Shown: positions 60,563 through 64,000 of the stretch, piece after piece | How the letters are laid out: every line of letters starts with the position of its first letter | Position numbering within the stretch: the first letter of the stretch is position 1 | Origin: Luteolibacter sp. | GTDB lineage: Bacteria; Verrucomicrobiota; Verrucomicrobiia; Verrucomicrobiales; Akkermansiaceae | Assembly (NCBI GenBank): GCA_030696085.1 | Contig: JAUYNL010000059.1 | Coordinates: 1-64,000, forward strand | Length of the DNA stretch: 64,000 bases | Direction: 5' to 3' | Notes under the pieces: model-generated | The model's input: the letters and a program-made list of their open reading frames with translations, nothing else | What the model was told of the DNA's origin: nothing | Database searches by the model: none | Position numbers and translations under genes: made by a program

Positions 60563-61222
60563 GTGCCCGCAAACATCGTCGTTGAAACTTTTGTCGAAGG
60601 CGGCTGGGTCATGTGGCCCATCCTCGCCACCTTCTTCCTCTCCCTCTGTGTGATCCTCGACCGCGTCGTTTGGTGGCTGCGACTCCACGCCACCCTCCGG
60701 CCGGCGAAGCAGGAGCAGGCCCGCAGCGCCATCGGCACCGGTGATTTCGCCGCAGCATGGAACCTCACCAGGAACACCCCGGATCCCTATCTGAAAAACC
60801 TCGCCGAAGGCATGACTCACGCCCACACCTCGATGCTAGCCGCGATGCAGCTCCATGCCACCCACCTCATCGAGAAATCCGAGGCCCGCATGTGGGTCAT
60901 CAGCACCATGATCACGCTGGCTCCGTTGTTAGGCCTGTTCGGCACAGTCGTCGGAATCATGGGGTCGTTCTCGTTCATCGGCGACGAGCAACTCGCCGCG
61001 GCCAAGGTCTCCGGCGGCATCGCCGAGGCCCTCATCGCCACCGCCTGCGGCATCGGCATCGCCATCATGAGCCTGCTGCCCTATAACTTTTTCCGCAAGC
61101 GCGTGGCCATGCTGCGCGGTTCGCTCGAACGCTGGATCAACCACTCCGAGCTGCTCTTCAAATCCGCCAAGGAACACGGGCACGACATCGAAGCCTTCGC
61201 TTCCCAACGCATTCCACGCTGA
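60563..61222 (+). CDS. exbB: ExbB/TolQ/MotA-family proton channel protein
   Basis: The protein has 219 residues from a GTG start, the only plausible initiation after the TonB stop 7 bases upstream. Three membrane helices: about 15-35, a central one in MWVISTMITLAPLLGLFGTVVGIMGSF, and one in SGGIAEALIATACGIGIAIMSLLPYNFF; the last two carry the conserved Leu/Gly/Thr residues of the family. With ExbD it forms the proton-driven motor for TonB. Its stop TGA shares one base with the exbD ATG. Confidence 0.9.
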   Translation: MPANIVVETFVEGGWVMWPILATFFLSLCVILDRVVWWLRLHATLRPAKQEQARSAIGTGDFAAAWNLTRNTPDPYLKNLAEGMTHAHTSMLAAMQLHATHLIEKSEARMWVISTMITLAPLLGLFGTVVGIMGSFSFIGDEQLAAAKVSGGIAEALIATACGIGIAIMSLLPYNFFRKRVAMLRGSLERWINHSELLFKSAKEHGHDIEAFASQRIPR

Positions 61223-61638
61223 TGCCCGTCCAACTCCAGAGCCGCAGCGGAGACGACGCGGGCGACGAAGCCCGAATCGAGGTCATCCCGCTCATTGACA
61301 TCATGTTCTTCCTGCTCGCCGCCTTCATGCTGGTGAGCCTGAGCATGACCCATCTCCAACGCGTGCCGGTCAATCTTCCCACCGCCTCCACTGGCCTTCC
61401 TGACGCCAGGACCCCGCCGTTCCAGATCGCCATCGATGCCAGCGGCGTCACCACCTGGGATTCCAAGGTGGTCACTCTAACTGAAATTACCGCCCGCCTG
61501 CAAGCAGCCGCCGTTCCACGGGAAACGCGAGTGTTGATTTCCGCCGATGAGCAATCACGCCACAAGCAGGTGTTGGCAGTCCTCAACGCGGTGCGCGACG
61601 CGGGCGTCGAAAAAGTCAGCTTCGAAACCAAAGACTGA
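61222..61638 (+). CDS. exbD: ExbD/TolR-family biopolymer transport protein
   Basis: The protein has 138 residues. A short cytoplasmic part ends in RIEVIPLIDIMFFLLAAFMLVSLSM, where Asp in the membrane span is the proton-binding residue of the family. The periplasmic domain (about 50-138) has PVNLPTAS and IAIDASGVTTWDSKVVTLTEITARL. It starts on the last base of the exbB stop, and is followed without gap by the coiled-coil gene. Confidence 0.9.
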   Translation: MPVQLQSRSGDDAGDEARIEVIPLIDIMFFLLAAFMLVSLSMTHLQRVPVNLPTASTGLPDARTPPFQIAIDASGVTTWDSKVVTLTEITARLQAAAVPRETRVLISADEQSRHKQVLAVLNAVRDAGVEKVSFETKD

Positions 61639-62079
61639 ATGAATTCCCGCGTCCTGCCCGCCCTCAACTTCATCGGATGCCTCGCCCTCACCGGCCTGGT
61701 CGTCATCCAGTGGCGCAAGGAACTGGCCTCGGGCGGCGCCATCGCCGGACTGAAAACCGAGCTCGCCGCGGCACGCTCAAATGCGGCGGAGGAAGCCAAA
61801 CGACGCGTCTCGCTTGAGCGCGACATCGCCGTGCTCAAGGAGTCCATCGAGGCCACTCAAAAAGCCGCCGAAACCTCAGCCCGAGAGTTCGAGGAAAAGG
61901 AACAGCTCAACTCCTCGCTGGAGACCGAACTCACCGCCGCCCGCGGGCAGGTCACCGCATGGGAGGCCGCCCTCAAGCAGCGCGATGAGCGCATCCTCGC
62001 GCTGAATGCGGACCTGGCAAAAACGCGCGCGCGTCTCGAGGAGGCGATCACCCGCCTCAAGGGAGCGGATGCCCGGTGA
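61639..62079 (+). CDS. Small membrane-anchored coiled-coil protein
   Basis: The protein has 146 residues. One membrane helix (about 7-23, LNFIGCLALTGLVVIQW) is followed by an almost continuous coiled coil (about 35-142) rich in Ala, Glu, Lys and Arg. The ATG follows the exbD stop directly, so it is translated in the same operon. I do not recognise a family. A periplasmic spacer or assembly factor of the ExbB-ExbD-TonB complex is a guess from position only. Confidence 0.75.
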   Translation: MNSRVLPALNFIGCLALTGLVVIQWRKELASGGAIAGLKTELAAARSNAAEEAKRRVSLERDIAVLKESIEATQKAAETSAREFEEKEQLNSSLETELTAARGQVTAWEAALKQRDERILALNADLAKTRARLEEAITRLKGADAR

Positions 62080-62177
62080 ATGAAAGGCGCCTCTGCTTGT
62101 GGAAGTCGGGCGGCAGGAACCGTGAGCCCGCCAAGTGTCGGGTGGACATTGATTTTCTTACGGCTAGCCTGCCGCCC

Positions 62178-62774
62178 ATGAGCATTATCACCGGCCGGGG
62201 AGACCAGGGGGAGACCGACTTGTTGTTTGGCAAACGCATCGCCAAAACCTCCCGGCGCATCGAGGCGCTCGGCTGCGTGGATGAACTCAACGCCGCGCTC
62301 GGCATGGCCCGCGCGTCCGGTGCGGATTCTGAATGGATCGCGCTCATCGACGCTCTCCAGGAAAAACTCATCGGCCTGATGGGCCAGCTCGCCACCCTGC
62401 CGGAGGATGAGGAGCGCTACCGGGAAAAGAATTTTCCATTTATCGAAATGACGGATGTCGGGTGGGTGATCGGCGAGGCCCACAAGTTTGAGAATCGCGG
62501 CATCCGTTTCACCGGCTGGGCCCGGCCCGGCGCGGAGGGCTGCCTGGCGCGCGCCAGCGTGGATTTCGCCAGATCCGTGGCCCGCCGAGCCGAGAGGGCG
62601 ATTCTGGCGCTGCACGAATCCGGCGAGACGGTGCCCGAAAGCGTGCGCCTGTTTTTCAACAAACTCGCTGATCTCTTGTGGATTCTCGCGCGGGTGGAGG
62701 GGAATGGAGAATATCTATCGGCGTCTGCGGACGATCAGCCCGCAGGTTGCGACAAGGCTCATGAGCATGCCTGA
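62178..62774 (+). CDS. Cob(I)alamin adenosyltransferase, PduO/MMAB type
   Basis: The protein has 198 residues from MSIITGRGDQGETDLLFG; 34 more residues are open upstream but do not fit. It has the N-terminal ATP-binding motif TGRGDQGETDL, RIEALGCVDELNAALGMAR, the helix-bundle motif FARSVARRAERAILAL and the C-terminal SVRLFFNKLADLLWILAR. It adds the adenosyl group to cobalamin in the cytoplasm. The last 60 bases overlap the end of the serine protease gene on the other strand. No B12 enzyme is visible in the window. Confidence 0.9.
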   Translation: MSIITGRGDQGETDLLFGKRIAKTSRRIEALGCVDELNAALGMARASGADSEWIALIDALQEKLIGLMGQLATLPEDEERYREKNFPFIEMTDVGWVIGEAHKFENRGIRFTGWARPGAEGCLARASVDFARSVARRAERAILALHESGETVPESVRLFFNKLADLLWILARVEGNGEYLSASADDQPAGCDKAHEHA

Positions 62775-63635
62775 GGGCTCCGGAATTACCGCGAGGATTT
62801 CAGAACGGTAGAAGCTCAGGTCGGCGATCGCCGTGGCATTGCCCAGCACAGCGGTTCCATTGCCACCGGGCTGGTTTTCAAACAATAGAACCGAAACCAT
62901 CATCCCGGAAAGTGTCCAGGTGACACCGCCATCGGTGGTGCTGAACACGCCGCCACCCGAATCTCCCGCCACTCCCTGTGCCTCCTGGGCTTTCGCCCCG
63001 CTGTTGAATGTGGTGGTGAAGGAACGCACATCGCCATGTCCATAACTGTAGGTCTGGCCATTCGTGGCCACATTGTTCTCGCCCCATCGGATGGTCCGTG
63101 TGTCGGTGGTTTTGAAGCCGGCGGCATTGATGAGGGCGTTTGGATAGGCCAGTGGGGTCCAGGTGTCATCGGCCAATCCCGGATTCACGACTCTTTGCCA
63201 AAAAGTGAGACTCGCTTCCTGGGTTCTGCCGTTGCCGATCATCATGACGTCGGTCGCCACCGTGGGAGTGCTTGACGCGATGGTCAGCGAAGGCAGGCCG
63301 GGATCCGTCCCGAGCCGGAAAAGCACGATGTCGGTGAATGTGGACAGTCCGGATCCCAGCGGATTCGTGACGCGGTGGAAGGTGCCCGCTTCCGTGGCGT
63401 AGGTGCTTGCGCCGAAGGTGGCGGTCGCAGGCAGGGTGGGGGCGACATGATTGGCGGATAGAACCCAGCCGTTGCCCAGATAGATGCCGGAGGCTCCATT
63501 CACGACTCCGATGTTGTTGAAATACGGCTGACCGCTCGGAGCGGAGGTATTGGAATCGCCGGAAATCACCACCACGGCGCGGGCGGTGGAAGGCCATGCC
63601 AACAAGGCCATGAGGATCAATGGGGCGTGTTTCAT
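62715..63635 (-). CDS. Secreted trypsin-like serine protease with PEP-CTERM tail
   Basis: The protein has 306 residues from MKHAPLILMALLAW, with a signal peptide ending RAVVV; ATG 63653 would add six residues. The catalytic triad is H63 (WVLSANHV), D102 (TFTDIVLFRL) and S226 (GVAGDSGGGVF), typical of chymotrypsin-fold enzymes. The last 22 residues (PEPSGMLMSLVATCGLIVRRRR) are a PEP-CTERM signal. The stop lies inside the end of the convergent adenosyltransferase gene, a 60-base coding overlap. It is the second PEP-CTERM protein of the window. A structural or processing protease at the cell surface is likely. Confidence 0.85.
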   Translation of the reverse strand: MKHAPLILMALLAWPSTARAVVVISGDSNTSAPSGQPYFNNIGVVNGASGIYLGNGWVLSANHVAPTLPATATFGASTYATEAGTFHRVTNPLGSGLSTFTDIVLFRLGTDPGLPSLTIASSTPTVATDVMMIGNGRTQEASLTFWQRVVNPGLADDTWTPLAYPNALINAAGFKTTDTRTIRWGENNVATNGQTYSYGHGDVRSFTTTFNSGAKAQEAQGVAGDSGGGVFSTTDGGVTWTLSGMMVSVLLFENQPGGNGTAVLGNATAIADLSFYRSEILAVIPEPSGMLMSLVATCGLIVRRRR

Positions 63636-63713
63636 GAGTCGCAAATGAGACATTCCGCGCCCGCTTTGGCAAACCAATTGAATCGAGTCGCAAATCTTCC
63701 CGCCATTGACGCC

Positions 63714-64000
63714 ATGGCCCGGATCGTTTCCCATCCGCGCATGTCCGAACCGACCCCGAAAAAATCCATCTCCTCCCACCGGTGGATTCTCGGATATTTG
63801 ATGCGGGAAAAGGCGATCTTTTTCCCATCCCTGGCCGCCCTGTTTTTCACGGCCATCCTTTCGCTGGGATTTCCGTATTTCCTCAAGGAGCTCGTGGGCA
63901 ATCCCTCGGATGCCCTCAAACAACAGGTCGATCCTGCGGTGATTCTCGCGCGGTCCAACCAGATCGTGCTGCAACTCGCCGCAGTTCTGGCCTTACAGGC
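63714..64000 (+). CDS. ABC transporter transmembrane/ATP-binding protein, N-terminus (cut by window edge)
   Basis: An open frame runs from ATG 63714 (alternative ATG 63741) to the end of the window. It encodes 95 residues with no stop: a basic N-terminus, SSHRWILGYLMREKAIFFPSLAALFFTAILSLGFPYFLKELVG, and the start of a second hydrophobic segment (IVLQLAAVLALQA). This is the pattern of the first helix of MsbA-like exporters (subfamily B). The ATPase domain is outside the window, so the call rests on the first helix only. It is divergent from the serine protease gene. Confidence 0.6.
   Translation, partial: MARIVSHPRMSEPTPKKSISSHRWILGYLMREKAIFFPSLAALFFTAILSLGFPYFLKELVGNPSDALKQQVDPAVILARSNQIVLQLAAVLALQ

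Noticed and set aside
62100-62177. Cobalamin riboswitch before the adenosyltransferase (CCCGCCAAGTG resembles the B12 box region)
   Set aside because: The match to GCCACTG is imperfect and the upstream core would overlap the preceding gene; the full conserved fold is not visible.
1-64000. CRISPR arrays, tRNA and rRNA genes
   Set aside because: No spaced short repeats, no cloverleaf with a T-loop GGTTCGA in the right place (the one at about 568 lies in a gene) and no rRNA-like stretch were found by reading.

Overview
The window looks like a chromosomal segment of a free-living or host-associated Verrucomicrobiota bacterium of the Luteolibacter/Haloferula/Akkermansia type. The evidence is the mix of long autotransporter-associated beta-strand repeat proteins, two PEP-CTERM tails (IPEP followed by a hydrophobic stretch and an Arg cluster), many secreted glycoside hydrolases without SusC/SusD, a Trp/Pro helical repeat protein typical of the phylum, and a moderately high GC content. 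The taxonomic assignment is inference. I found no rRNA, tRNA or CRISPR array.

Layout. Positions 1-0.9 kb hold a broken IS256-family transposase end abutting a truncated surface-protein gene. 1.2-4.5 kb (minus) is an overlapping three-gene operon for a membrane dehydrogenase: a gluconate-dehydrogenase subunit-3-like protein, a GMC flavoprotein and a nine-heme cytochrome c. 4.6-12.3 kb (minus) is a tandem array of three large beta-strand repeat surface proteins that share a near-identical N-terminal export module and swap C-terminal modules; a relict of the family lies at 15.5 kb. 12.4-15.4 kb is a two-component system with a shared palindromic element. 16.0-20.8 kb (plus) is a tandem pair of lyase-like, ricin-lectin secreted proteins, followed by a helical repeat protein.

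The centre is an amino-sugar glycan utilisation locus. From 34.2 to 22.3 kb (minus) seven tightly packed genes encode a GH109 alpha-N-acetylgalactosaminidase, a GH20 hexosaminidase, an N-acetylhexosamine 1-kinase (NahK-like), a sugar-nucleotide epimerase, a clan GH-A hydrolase, a beta-helix protein and a second GH20. A third GH20 (35.0-36.8 kb) and a GH97 gene broken by an in-frame TGA flank it. Extracellular trimming to GlcNAc/GalNAc followed by 1-phosphorylation and epimerisation would be a coherent pathway. 39.0-43.4 kb encodes an ABC efflux system (ATPase, permease, adaptor); 43.5-46.5 kb an esterase and a double SGNH hydrolase.

46.6-54.1 kb is one 7.5-kb gene for a secreted M36 metallopeptidase with Calx-beta-like repeats, broken by a G-tract frameshift and an in-frame TGA. 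Then follow pterin dehydratase, a stub related to the ATP synthase epsilon subunit, a membrane protein and an ABC-F ATPase. 57.7-62.1 kb is a FecA-like TonB receptor with its own TonB, ExbB, ExbD and a coiled-coil protein, with a Fur-like site at the receptor start. The window ends with a cobalamin adenosyltransferase, a PEP-CTERM serine protease and the start of an ABC exporter. Start codons were often moved inward from the longest frame to fit signal peptides or operon overlaps; this is stated per entry.
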